From Symsagittifera roscoffensis (taxonomy: Eukaryota > Xenacoelomorpha > Acoela > Convolutidae): a stretch of 64,000 nucleotides of DNA. Location of the stretch: assembly GCF_963678635.1 (NCBI RefSeq), contig NC_087067.1:41380696-41444695 (forward strand), written 5' to 3'. How positions within the stretch are numbered: the first letter of the stretch is position 1; every line of letters starts with the position of its first letter. The position numbers and the translations under genes were made by a program. Below, in pieces: positions 33,753 through 44,560 of the stretch. The notes beneath the pieces were generated by a model that was given only the letters and a program-made list of their open reading frames with translations, had not been told where the DNA came from and did not search any database.

Positions 33753-35302
33753 GAATAGCGTACAACCCTTTCCTGAGTGAAGACATACGCGATTGCGTCT
33801 TTGATTACGAGCAAGCAGTGTTGCTTAGGTTCTGGACGTCGAGAATTGAAACGATTAAAAGCGCTACTAATCCGCAGACCAAGTTGGGACTAGTCTTGGA
33901 AGGAAAGGTGACTGCACCTTCCGTGCCAAAATCCGACAAACGAGTGGAGTTTGGATTGGGATTCTCAGATGAATTACTGAGAACGAGCTTGATGGTAGTG
34001 TGGGAACTGATGAGACCATCATGGTGTCCTAGTCCCAATGCTGAATCAATACTACGAGCGACACAAGACGTGCAGAGGGAACTAAATGCAGACTGTAACC
34101 TGCGTGACCTGAACATCATATATAATGTGATGACAACAGCCTCTAGGAGCAACGCGGAAGACAAAGTGGAGTTGCCTAGCTGGGGACCAGAAGACTGGGT
34201 CAAACCTGGTAGCTGTCTGGCAGAAGTCTGTGGACTGGAAGGTCTTGTTTGTGGAAGTCTGGATTGCGTGAAAACTCTAGAGAGACAACACAAGCAGTTG
34301 ACGATATTGTTTGGGAACGTTATGATGAAAGCAAGGACGGAAACGGAACTGATCGCAGATTGCCATGGAGGAACCGAGGTGAATCTAGTGACTGCACTAG
34401 GATTCTGCAGCATGTTTGGTTTTTTAGAGTCACTATTGAATCTAGAACAGAAACATGAGATGGTCACAATCATCAGTGTAGAAGTGTTCCCAGGAGTTTG
34501 GCAAACTGAGCAAAAGCACATAGGAAAATGGAGTGAAGCGATCGAAGCGGAAATGAACATCCGACACAGTGAAACTTATCGTAGACCATCAGGAGCACGA
34601 TATTTGGTGGGATCGACGTTAGCTCCAATGTGCAAGAGCAGATACCCGGTGCATTTTGTAGCTGTCGATGTAAAGAGTACGAGAACGATCGTGGATCAAG
34701 CCTTCTCAGTGCCAAAGTGTGTGAGACTAACGAGAATGTCGGAGAAATCTTACGAGTTACTGTGGAAAATGTTCTCAGCAATTCCAGAGAGAACAAAGGA
34801 AGAGTTGGAATCAATACTGGGAAGGAAGTTCATGGGATACGTGAGTGGGAACTTCAGTGACTTTGAGAGACAGAAACAGAGAGGATCAACCGTTACAGAT
34901 TACAATACAGTAGACGAGAATGATGAAGTCCACCGAGTGATGATGATAGTAGAACCGTTACAAGAAGCTTCCGGAAAGCGTAATTGGAGGAGAATCATGT
35001 TGACACATGATGAGTTTCCCTGCCACTGCTTGCTGCAAACATGGTGGTATCCCGGGCGTAGTAATCTGGTGTTGATCTGGGACTCTGGAGAGCTGCTCTC
35101 CATGGGTTTACCAGACTCATCACGGCCCATTACAATAGTGATAGTGGGAGTTATGATGGCGATAAGGTGGCTGGAGGCTCATGTGAGAGAGAACAATAGA
35201 CAGAAGGCGCCAACGCGAGAACAATTGCAGAAGTTGGATTTAGATCTTTTTGAGACATCGTGCAAGATTCTGAACATTCCTATGGAAGTAAAAAAGATAT
35301 AA
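33737..35302 (+). CDS. Long uninterrupted unknown protein, 521 aa
   Basis: The longest intact frame after pol in the giant element. The product has mixed alpha/beta composition with scattered Cys and Trp and no signal peptide or clear membrane segment. The C-terminal part has a hydrophobic PITIVIVGVMMAIRWLE. I recognise no domain. The start at 33737 (ATG) lies just after the preceding frame ends, and the original protein probably continued from upstream. It is the best query for finding relatives of the second coding block. Confidence 0.55.
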   Translation: MSGVIGIAYNPFLSEDIRDCVFDYEQAVLLRFWTSRIETIKSATNPQTKLGLVLEGKVTAPSVPKSDKRVEFGLGFSDELLRTSLMVVWELMRPSWCPSPNAESILRATQDVQRELNADCNLRDLNIIYNVMTTASRSNAEDKVELPSWGPEDWVKPGSCLAEVCGLEGLVCGSLDCVKTLERQHKQLTILFGNVMMKARTETELIADCHGGTEVNLVTALGFCSMFGFLESLLNLEQKHEMVTIISVEVFPGVWQTEQKHIGKWSEAIEAEMNIRHSETYRRPSGARYLVGSTLAPMCKSRYPVHFVAVDVKSTRTIVDQAFSVPKCVRLTRMSEKSYELLWKMFSAIPERTKEELESILGRKFMGYVSGNFSDFERQKQRGSTVTDYNTVDENDEVHRVMMIVEPLQEASGKRNWRRIMLTHDEFPCHCLLQTWWYPGRSNLVLIWDSGELLSMGLPDSSRPITIVIVGVMMAIRWLEAHVRENNRQKAPTREQLQKLDLDLFETSCKILNIPMEVKKI

Positions 35303-35755
35303 GCAAGAAGACGACTGATGCCATGGTTTAGAGCCAACATGACTGCATAGTGGTACGAGTATGCAAAAAAGCATATGTCGAAGCACGGCAGAGTGTACAG
35401 TGGGTATCAGCTGGACATTGGGGCAGGAGCTTTCAAGCGAGCTTTCGTGACTCATCGAAATGCCGTGACCACCGCGGTGAAGAGAATTGTCAGGACAAGT
35501 GAACGTAGTGGAAAGGAAAAAGAAGAGATGTTGAAGGAAGATTTGGAGAGAAACGTGACGTTGTGTCTCCACAACAGCTTCTGCAGGAACAGAGAATCTA
35601 ATGTTGATCCCCTACCTTGTTGTAAACAGAAGTCAGAAGAGCAGAAGTGTTGGAGGACTGCTTCCAACAGCGTCAGAATAGCTAACGAAGTGTTGCAAGA
35701 CACAGAAACTGAAAGTGCAGAGTCAATGTTACAGGAGGAGGAGACGGAACATTGA
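35303..35755 (+). pseudogene. C-terminal end of the second block
   Basis: In the same frame as 33737-35302 after a TAA at 35300, with another TAG near 35348, the frame from 35375 runs 126 codons to TGA 35753. The product is Lys/Glu/Cys-rich. Frame preservation suggests it is the tail of the same protein. Confidence 0.45.
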
Positions 35756-36588
35756 CGAATGGCCGTATAGACAAGATGCAAAAAGAAACAAAATTAGAAG
35801 AATTTAGAAGTTTTAGAACTTCTAAACGATGAAAAAAGAAGAAACAAAGAGGTGACAAAAGAGAAGAAGTTAAGACTCAGAATTGTTTCATGTGTGAGAC
35901 GAAAACTCAAGTGAGAAACTAAGCAACCAAGTTGTAATTGAAAACTGAAACATTTAGTTGAGTTTTGAACATTAAAGAATTTGTTGCATTTATAAATTCG
36001 CATTTTGATTTTAGTTAGTGGCTTTAGAGACACTTACTAATTATTTAGAAAGGCTTGAGCAAAGAGTATATTTAAATATTTCAGCCTGCATGACTGTTTT
36101 TAATCCACTAGGAAAACTGATCACTTTCTGGTGACATGAAAGGCTTGGGTAATCTCTTGAAGAGGGAAATTGTTTCATTTTTCCTTCTAACCACAGAGTT
36201 CCTCAATTTTATTATTCAGGACAATAACAACTAAAATTTCTGAAGGGAAGAAGCATAGTAGGATATTTTTGGCTTGTTGGTTGGCAGGACTGTCCTGCAA
36301 ACTAACACCTTTTTAAACCTAGGAAAAAAAGTTTTAAATCAAGGCAATGACGTTGGAAGTCAGAAAAAATGTTTTATGTTAAGTCATATCCTCAAAGTGC
36401 AGATTAGTGAATAAGTTTAGATGGCTATAGCAATGTAGTATGATGCCATTTATTATCTGCAGTGAGTCGATATGACGCGGGTAAAAGTAATTTCGTGCAT
36501 TTTGTAAATTCTTTTCGATGACACTGTACCAATTTTACGAATATTGCGAGATTCAAGGGGGACATTGACCGGGCTGTCCGGGGAGTAT
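35756..36588 (+). other. 3' untranslated region and candidate polypurine tract
   Basis: No ORF. Just before the 3' LTR are a purine run (AAGGGGGA near 36555) and CTGTCCGGGGAGTA (36574-36587). The latter abuts the LTR and is the likelier polypurine tract. Confidence 0.5.
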
Positions 36589-37490
36589 GTGACATTCGAC
36601 CAGAATGGACGAAAATGCAGTTTCGAGTTTTTACTAGCGAACCTTCCGAATTGGCGGTTTTGAAGGATTAAGAGCGTTATTCAGACGAATAGACAAATCG
36701 TGAAGGCTGAAGGATTCGGAAATTCCTAAATTTTAAAAATTCGAAATGATGACGTAATAATTCTGAGAAACGTCAAAAACGGCCATTTTGGAGAAAAACC
36801 AAAATAAAAAACACAACAACGATAGTTGCAACGACGAAAACAACGAGAAAATTGAGAATCAGAATCGAAGAAAAGCAGAAGTAGCAGAGACCGCTCCGAG
36901 TTGCAACTATTGTGCCGCTACAATAGTTGCAAGGCCGTTGCGAACAACGGTGAAGGGTAGAAGACAGCCTTCCGGAAGGAAAATAAGGGTCTTATTTCCC
37001 CGGATTCAAGAATCCGGAGGGGTCTCGGGACTGGAACTCATATCTTTTTATACAAACTTTTAGCTTCCCTATTATGTCCTGAATCGAATTTAATTAAAAT
37101 CTGAATTCATTTTACGAGGATGAGAAGCTAGGAGTTGGGGGAAAGGGTTGATCCATCTTTGATGGAGATGATGATTTTTCTCTACTGAATAAAAACAATA
37201 GTAATATAATAAGTAGTAGTAGCCCTGTTTTTAGGAGTGACCTCTTGGTCTGGGGATATTGAGACCCAGTCATGAGCTCACTATTTCAGCATGTAATTAA
37301 AATAATTTGAGCGTTCTGGTCGAAGCTGGAGAACAGTAACGTTTTTGTCGGCCCGATGTTGAAAAGATCACCAAAAGAACTGGCTTGGTAGAGACGGTGA
37401 AAAGCATGTAGAGCTCTGTTTAGACTTTGGCCAGTCGTCTGACAACCTAGCTTTATTTTCCGTCGATATGTACTTCCGGGAGAATGTTAC
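36589..37490 (+). repeat. 3' LTR of the giant element
   Basis: Direct repeat of 13704-14615, about 902 bases. It is preceded by a purine-rich CCGGGGAGTA that may be the polypurine tract and is followed by ACAAT, the target duplication. Confidence 0.88.
36901..36932 (+). promoter_or_regulatory. Perfect 13-bp-arm hairpin in the 3' LTR
   Basis: Same palindrome as 14015-14046, unchanged in both arms. Confidence 0.6.
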
Positions 37491-37495
37491 ACAAT
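37491..37495. other. Target-site duplication ACAAT (right)
   Basis: Matches 13699-13703 and defines the outer edge of the insertion. Confidence 0.7.
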
Positions 37496-38725
37496 AAAGA
37501 TGCTTAATGTCAGAATATACCCAAATACTGCACCGCTGTTCTTATTGGGCAGCACAGCATTTTTGAGGGACCAATAAAGTACACTATTTACGTATTCAGC
37601 TCTTAGTTCTCGGAAGATTTCTTGCTTGAAAGTTCAAAAATCATTCGTTTTGTCGGATCATTTTGCCAGAAGAACATTTTTCCTTTATAATATTGAGGTT
37701 TCTGGTAGTTTAGCTTTCTTGTAGATTGTGAAACTGCGATGTTGAAAGACCCAACCGGGAAAATTTGCTGATTTCTGCGACATAGCTTGGCTATGTTGTT
37801 CAAATCTGAGATGATATTGTTACTCATGATTGAATAAAATGAGATGAAATTATTACATCAATAAATTTATTAATTTAGAAATGAAAATGTGAAGTTAAAA
37901 AATGCTAGTACTGAACTTAGCGCTGCAAAGAGTCTCTAGTTATGCATAAATGAAGAAAGATGCGTATGCTATTTCAGTGTGAATGCTTATTTGTTTTGTC
38001 TGAGTTATTTACTGGGGGTGTATTTTTTTCTGAGGGACTATAATGGGACAGACCCCACTTTTGATCGTTCGTTTCCCTTCTGTTCTCTCTTGCGCTGTTT
38101 TATCAAGATCTAAGCAAACTCGACTGTCAAACAGCAAAAGTGTTCAGGTCATAAAAATGTGAACGCTCCTGTTTTCGAAAGTAGATTTAAGTTTTCAGAT
38201 ATCCCAACGGAATAAAAAAACTCACCTATTGGTCCAGTTTTCTAAAATTTGGTTAGTTTTATCAAAAAACTGTCAATCATAAATTGTTCGTTATCTATTT
38301 TTTTTGAAATTGGACGGTTAAAATTTTTTTTAAACAAAAATTAGTCAATATTTTTTTTTTGAGTTCTTGACTCGTTTCCAACTCTCTGTTGGTTTCGTTT
38401 GTACCCACCACTTCACGGAGCTGGAAGGAAGATTGTTGCAAGGCGTTTTTTCCGATCTATTTTGACTACCTGAAACAAAATCTGTAAGGCGTCAAGCGTG
38501 GTACCGTTTGGTTGTTTTTCGGATTAAAATATTTTTTTTTCTCCTTTTTTTTTTGAAAAAAAGTCAATTAAAATGGGCCCTTTTGTCATGCGACGGTACT
38601 TGCACAAGTTGGAAAAGGCCATACTAACGCTATATAAATACATCGGCTAAATTTTATGAATAAATCAAGTCGATATTAATGCAAATATTTACCGTTTTTG
38701 TGAACTTCTGAAGATTGTATGAAAT
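37496..38725. other. Non-coding stretch with a direct repeat
   Basis: No gene. 38160-38520 is similar to 42115-42460, so this family brackets the CR1/L2-type element. An unconvincing antisense frame at 37603-37827 was not called. Confidence 0.5.
38160..38520 (+). repeat. Direct repeat, left of the CR1/L2-type element
   Basis: Shares CCCAACGGAATAAAA, ACTCACCTATTGGT, TGTCAATCATAAAT, CCACCACTTCACGGAG and TTTTGACTACCTGAAA with 42115-42460, in the same order and orientation. Divergence is moderate. Confidence 0.75.
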
Positions 38726-38752
38726 GGTAGATAGATAGATAGATAGATACTT
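38726..38752 (-). repeat. (TATC)n 3' tail of the non-LTR element
   Basis: GATA repeats on the plus strand, at the expected 3' terminus of the minus-strand element. Confidence 0.7.
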
Positions 38753-38887
38753 AAATTAGTTATAGAATGACATCTATAAATCGTAATAAGACAAATTAAA
38801 TTAAACTATATGTCATGAAGTCTGCGCAGCAGGCGATAAGGAAATATTTTCATTTGCCTCTCCATCTTACAGTGAGCAATAGGTGGA

Positions 38888-40546
38888 TCACGACAGCGCA
38901 GGTTGTTTGCTGAGTAGGTAGAACGTGTCGGAAACCCCCAGCACTTTGAACCCCAGCGTAAATCCCAGCACTTTGAGGTCATCAACAACCTCAATGCCCT
39001 CAACCATATGTTTGGCATTACTGCCACTATGGTTGAAAATGATACGCATTTCCTTGGAAGATTTTTGAATATTGAGAAACAAGTTTCTTGCGTCAAATTG
39101 GTGACAGAGCGAACTAATAACTTCCCGAGCATTGTCAGCGCTATTGCAGCCAGCTACAAGAGGATTGTTATCGTCAGCATAAGTTGATAACGTGGTGGAA
39201 ATATCTGAAACATCAATAGCATGGGTAGAGCAATTGTAAAGAGGCGGACCAAGGACAGTGCCCTGAGGGACACCCTGATTAGTATACAAAACAGTTGAAT
39301 TCAAGCCATTGAGAGATGTATAATGGGCTCTATTTTGCAAGAAGTTAATGATTACGTTGAAAACCGCAAGATCGACTACTGGGACAATATTCATTACTCC
39401 TTCTATAACACTCTTGTGGGAAATAGTATCAAAAGCTTTTGACATATCTAGAGAAAAGAAGCGAACATAATCATAGTTTTCATGGAAATTCCAGAGATGA
39501 TGTTGCAGCTTAATGAGCATATAGGAAGTAGAAGAATGTTTACGAAAACTATACTGGTTACGTGTAAGCCATCTGTTATAAGGGCCTTGCAGATAGTTCT
39601 GGTAAATTAACCTTTCAAACACTCTGGACATAACAGAAGTAACAGAGACAGGCCTCAAATCCTTTGGCTGCTTTGGAGACCAAACTTTTGGCAAGGGAGA
39701 TATTTTTGCAAGCTTCCAAAACTCCTGGAAAATACCTTGTTTCAAGCACACGTTGAACATATGACAATAGATTTCGGCCAAATTGTGAGCATTGTCCTTA
39801 AAGATCCAAAACGGCAGAGCGTCTGGGCCAGTAGCGGTGCGCCTAATGCGTTTCATGGCAATAAATATTTGCAAGAGCGAAAACTGCGGACCGTCATTTG
39901 TAGTCTCTAAATAAGTAGGCTTGAATGGGCCTCCAGAAGCAGTGGAGATGCCATTATAGTACTGGTTAAGCTGCTCAGCCGAAAAAGCACAGGTGCGATC
40001 TGGGGCTATTGTATTCTTATTCAATAAAATATTCACACGCTGCCACCAGTTTTGACCACTGGAATCAGAAAAGGCACGTTTAGTAATTAACATACAAACT
40101 TGAAGGCCGACAGCATTCGCTTCCGCAAGTTTACCTCGACGTGTATGTCGATGCTTCTTCCTTAAAAGATATTTGATAACCGGAGTCATGAAAGGTGGAT
40201 CCTTTGAGCTAAGAACAACACGTTTCAATGGACAGGCGACCTTATACAGATTCAGAAACTCGTTAGAAAGTTCCCCTAACAACACATTTGGATCGTTGTA
40301 GTTAAGAAAATAACTTAAATCATGGGTATCCAGCAAATAGTTCAAATGATTTTTGTTGGCAAATCTATGGTCACGAAAATAAACAACCTTCTTTTCAGAT
40401 TGTTCAACACCATGATAAGCAACCAAAACCATATGGTCCGTTCTCAGAGTAGACGTAAATCGTTCAATACCATTGACATAAATTTCATCCGAACACAATA
40501 TTTTGTCAAGTCTATTATTCCCGCATGTGGGTTCCGTACAAACATC
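38888..40546 (-). pseudogene. ORF2 reverse transcriptase of the non-LTR element
   Basis: The RT part of ORF2 is open for 536 codons from 40498 and in frame with the endonuclease upstream. Visible blocks are TATGPDALPFWIFKD, LRPVSVTSVMSRVFERL, SFRKHSSTSYMLI, FSLDMSKAFDTISH, NQGVPQGTVLGPPLYN and the catalytic TYADDNNPL, then LNIQKSSKEM. The YADD aspartates are intact. After KVLGFTL a short local duplication (AAAGTGCTGGG) and a stop truncate the thumb region. A stop at 40547-40549 separates it from the endonuclease. Confidence 0.88.
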
Positions 40547-41032
40547 TTAAAGACCGCAATCTAATACGAGATCCTCAATATCCAAGTTACTGAAATCCCC
40601 ACAGAGTACAATAATTGAAGATGGGATCTGGTCCCTGAAGACATTGATGGAATGTGAGATATGCATTTCTAGCTGACGGCCATACGTAGCATCAGGTGGG
40701 AAATAAACCGAACAGACCAACAAATATTTATTTTCTACGCTAAGTGACAGCCACAGAATTTCATACTGATCAGAATGATGACAAGTCCACCGATCACTGA
40801 CAATACCTTCATGAACAAAAATACAGACACCGCCGCCTGTGGTTTTGTTTGAGTTCAACGAACTGCGGTCTTTCCTAAATGTATCATACCCAGGAATAGC
40901 AATAAACGAATTATCAATGTCCGTGGTTAACCAAGACTCAGTTATACAGATAATATCAAATCCGTGATAACTGGCATCACACTGTAGTTCATAAATGGCA
41001 TTATGTTTTTTCAATGAACGGGCATTCAGCAA
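40547..41032 (-). pseudogene. ORF2 APE-type endonuclease of the non-LTR element
   Basis: 161 codons. LNARSLKKH, FDIICITESWLT (catalytic Glu), PGYDTFRKDR, TGGGVCIFV, CSVYFPPD and VLCGDFSNLDIEDLV (Asp of the GDF motif; the usual Asn after GDF is Ser). It nicks target DNA to prime reverse transcription. It ends at a TAA that is in frame with the RT downstream. Confidence 0.85.
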
Positions 41033-41233
41033 ACAGAGAGTAATTTTGCGGTTGGCTAGTCAAAACACATGTTCTTTGCCATCCAGATACAATTTTAAAT
41101 CTCTAACTCTCAGTCTGTCCTTTGAGATACCGGTTTCGACAAGTTCATAACGTTCAGAGAGAATCGGCGACTCCAATTTCTTTTCGTCAACAGTAAGCTC
41201 TCTGGATAAGTAGATGCGATCAGAATAATCTTT

Positions 41234-41960
41234 CTAGATAAACGATTTAGCCAGCAACTTACGAACCAGCCATGGATTCTTAAACCTCACCAGCAAGGTT
41301 CTCGGCGTGGTAGCATCAGATCGATACTTTCTCAGCCGAAAGGAATCAGTGATAGGCTCATTGACAGGCTTTCCCAAATACTCCATAACTTTTCTGACTG
41401 CTTGAATGTCTGAATCCATTCTGTCATGCAATTTCTGGTAGGAGGTTCAGGCACGCCATTTATTCGATTTCCTATTTTACTTTGATCATCAGGTGTAACA
41501 AGCGTTGCTGTGTGGCCATTTACAGTTGTCTTAGTATCAGTGGATACAATAGCTGCTTTAAGATTGATGACATCAGTTTTGATAGATTCTAGAGAAGTTT
41601 CAATAGACTTATCTCGAATGGACGTCTTCATTGCTGTCTTGGCATCGTCAAGGCAGTTCGCACAGGCCCACATATCCCACGAACCGATGATAGATGGTCG
41701 TAAATCTGCTGCGGGATGTCCGTACACGCCCGATGCCACCACTCGCCACATCTATCGCATTGCACTCCTTCGTCTTGCTTCTTCACGGCTGCGTTGCAGG
41801 ATGTACACGGTGAATTTTGAGCACTCTTCAAGCGTCTCCGTGTCCCCGTCGTCATAGTATATAAAACTATTTTATAAGTTTGTTCCATTAGTTCCAAGTA
41901 GTTGTTCCATTTTTGTACCAACCTTTTCATGAAGATTGTTTGAAATGGAACTTGTTCCAT
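41234..41960 (-). pseudogene. ORF1 with PHD finger, frameshifted
   Basis: From 41960 the frame has CTSCNAAVKK, GVQCDRCGEWWHRAC, the core of a PHD finger (C4HC3). The last Cys pair (WACANC) lies in a second frame (41751-41332), and a third frame (41431-41234) carries LRKYRSDATTPRTLLVRFKN, resembling the C-terminal part of ORF1 proteins in CR1/L2-type elements. A helical linker sits between. The product would bind element RNA. Two shifts break it here. Confidence 0.7.
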
Positions 41961-42114
41961 TTTTAAGGGTCCCTAGTGAATGCTCTTATATAAGTCTTTT
42001 TAATTGATTTTTTTTGAGGCTGGAGTCTTAGTAGATTGTTCCTGCTCAAAGTTATTTTTTTTTCGCAATTTATTCATTTTGGTTCATATGGTTTGTTGGA
42101 AGAGAGGCAAAAGG

Positions 42115-42460
42115 TCATAAACCTGTGAAGGTTTCTCTTTTCGTAAGTAGTTTTAAATTTTCAGATTTCCCAACGGAATAAAAACTCACCTATTGGTAAA
42201 GTTTTCTAAAATTGGGTTAATTTTCTCGAAAAAGTGTCAATCATAAATTTTTCTTAAAAGTTAAAGAGCTTTAAGGCCATACATTTTTTCAAAAAGAAGT
42301 CTGTAATTCCTTGCGTTCTTGAATCTTCCATCTCTGTGTTGGCTATATTTTTTTCCACCACTTCACGGAGTTGGAAGAAATTTGTCACAGCGGTTGTTCC
42401 AGACGGTTTTGACTACCTGAAAGAAAGTTTAGGTGGTCAGGCGTGGTAGCATAATGAAGA
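42115..42460 (+). repeat. Direct repeat, right of the CR1/L2-type element
   Basis: Same order and orientation as 38160-38520, offset about 3.96 kb. Confidence 0.75.
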
Positions 42461-43527
42461 TCGTTTATTTGTTAATGGGATTCTTAAAAAATCAAAAGTT
42501 GTTTGTCAAAATTTTGGTCTTCTAATTGTTACTGAACTTTCATCAGCCAAATCGTGAAGTTCCATATGGCACGCAATCCTATTTCTCCTCAAAAAGTTGA
42601 CACTTTCGGCCTGTTTAAATTCTTAATTCTCGCACCTAGCAAAGGCGTTGCAATCATGCGCTAGACTTTTACTGTAAGCAACTTTGTTCTCTAGAGAACT
42701 TTGCCCCTTTGTTAAATTTAAGTTGACTATATCCAGATCATTTCGTACTGATTTTTTGGCTATTAAATCTGTCGGCTTAATTCCATTATGCCGGGGGACG
42801 CTAAATTCATATTATTATTATTATTGTTATATCAGTTGAAATTTTTTGTCGTCTGAGGCACTCTTGTCTTGGCGGTTAAGTGCATGCCTGGAACGACAAA
42901 CGGCTTGCGTTTGCACCTGACCAGAACCTGTTTGTTTGAAAGGAAATTTTTCTTGTTTAGCAAAAGTGTAAAGCGTATAAATTTCAATCTCAAAATATTT
43001 TTGGCTTTTACTGTGCCAATTATTGTTTTTGGCTCAACTGGCATCTACAACAATTTTATTGACTTAGTTGCAGCAAAACTTTTTTTTCAACATTGATTTT
43101 CTGTCAACCTAATGGCCCCCGTTTAATTTTTTGTCCTCTAGCTTACCATGCCTTGTTTTTGTGGTATCGCAGATGGTTTGAATCTCTGCTTGGTGTCTGT
43201 GTAATTTTAGCAGCTCTTATTTGGTATCATTTCTGTTATTCTTTTCTTTTTTTAAATGTTATTCGACTTAAATTGTTTCTGTTTACCCTAATGGTTTCCG
43301 TTTGTTGATTCAATTGCCTCATATTGCGTTTGAAAAGCTTTGAAGTTATGCCAAACGGTGTTTTGAGGGGTGTTAGTTTGTAAGTTTCTGAATGAAAACA
43401 TTTTAATCCGTTTATCGGCTTTTTTACCACTTTCGCAGTTTTTCTCCGATTAGCAAGAAATTTGTTTAATAAAATTCTTCAATTTGTTCAATAAAATTGA
43501 GATCTTTGAGATTCAATATTGTCATTG
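42461..43527. other. Non-coding; no supported gene
   Basis: Short phenylalanine/leucine-rich frames on both strands (for example 42869-43308) have AT-driven composition and no motif. An ATT trinucleotide run lies at about 42810-42827. Confidence 0.45.
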
Positions 43528-43905
43528 GTTTACACAAGCAAGGCTCGTGTGATACTATGAACTTTCTTTTTTTTTGCCAACCTAAGTCGCAAATATTGTT
43601 GCGACAAAATAAGTTCATTTTGAAAGTGTTCATTTTGAGCAATAACCAGCTATTAAGTACAGCCAATGCTAAGGATATTAACACAGACTATTAAAGTACA
43701 AATAGCATGTAAGCTTCAAGGTATCATGGATATGTAGCTTAGAGGCAGGGAAGGAGACCAGCAACAAAATAAGAGGGCTTGAACCTGGGCAGGGTCGGAT
43801 GTTTTTAATGAACTTTTTCGTATACTAGTTAAAATGCGTCCTCTCTATAAATTGAGGCATGTTTGTTAGTAAATTTCTTTTTTTTTCAAATTGACTAGTA
43901 CTGCT
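43528..43905 (-). repeat. tRNA-derived dispersed repeat (SINE-like), copy 1
   Basis: Shares extended order with 52370-53235. On the minus strand a B-box-like GGTTCAAGCCC (43775-43785) lies about 60 bases after an A-box-like CTCAATTTATAGAGAGG (about 43838-43857), suggesting a tRNA-type RNA polymerase III promoter. The A-B spacing is longer than in a normal tRNA, so it is a derived repeat instead of a functional tRNA gene. Confidence 0.55.
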
Positions 43906-44160
43906 AATGCGTCATAATTGGCTTGAGTCACTTAGTAATTTTATAGACTCATAATTGGCGTGCGTTACTTAAAAAATTTTGCAGACTCAAAGTTTCACTC
44001 ATTCAGTTTTTCCCAGTAGCGTTATCGGTCATATTTTTGCTTGTGTATGCGAAGTGGAATTTCGCTTCTGTGTTACAAAATCTGTTTTTTTTCGCTGGCT
44101 AGTATTTCATGATATGTTTGCGTTGTGTCGCAAGTGATGCGAAGCTCCGCTTTGCTTCGT

Positions 44161-44560
44161 GTATGATTAAGTCATTCGTTTTTTTTTTCGCATAAAAGGA
44201 TTCAGCTGAAATTTTTCGGGTTATGTTATTGCGGTTTACACATCTCTGAACACGTATGAAGGAAACAGCTGACTTTTGTGTTTCACGAGAGAGTTGGTAA
44301 AAACTTTATAGCTCGAATTGTTTATACAAACGCAACTTTATTTTCACGCCACTCATTCAGAAACTCTGTGTATGATTAACTCATTCCTTTTTTTCGCATA
44401 AAAGGTTAATTCAGCTGAAATTTTTTGGGTTATGTTGTTTTCGTTTAGATATCTAGGAACACATCGTATGAAGGAGACATCTGACTTTTGTGTTTCAGGA
44501 GAGAGTTGGTAAAAACTGTATAGCTCGAATTTGTTTGTAAACGCAACTGTATTTATTGTT
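44161..44560 (+). repeat. Tandem duplication, ~205-bp unit
   Basis: Two diverged copies start at about 44161 and 44368. Shared landmarks are GTATGATTAASTCATTC, CGCATAAAAGG, CAGCTGAAATTTTT, GGTTATGTT, CTGACTTTTGTGTTTCA and GAGAGTTGGTAAAAACT. Confidence 0.8.

Larger units (their letters stand above)
13704..37490 (+). mobile_element. Giant Ty3-type LTR retrotransposon, 23.8 kb
   Basis: Two direct repeats of about 0.9 kb (13704-14615 and 36589-37490) bracket gag-pol in Ty3 order (gag, protease, RT, RNase H, integrase). A macro domain and a second coding block of roughly 8 kb follow. Both flanks carry ACAAT (13699-13703 and 37491-37495), consistent with a 5-bp target-site duplication, so the whole span is one insertion. 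The internal region is about 22 kb, far above the usual 5-10 kb for Ty3 elements. The LTRs differ by several percent by eye and the reading frames carry many stops and shifts. This copy is therefore old and defective. Other giant LTR elements (Ogre, Burro) are known, but I cannot establish kinship. Confidence 0.88.
38726..41960 (-). mobile_element. CR1/L2-group non-LTR retrotransposon
   Basis: Minus-strand element with a PHD-finger ORF1, then an APE-type endonuclease plus RT in ORF2. It ends in a (TATC)n microsatellite at 38726-38752, the short-repeat 3' tail typical of CR1/L2-like elements instead of poly(A). ORF1 has two frame shifts, and ORF2 has one in-frame stop and a duplicated stretch near the 3' end. 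No target duplication was identified. Confidence 0.8.

Noticed and set aside
43775-43857. Functional tRNA gene
   Set aside because: A/B-box-like signals exist, but the spacing is too long and the acceptor and anticodon stems are not convincing.
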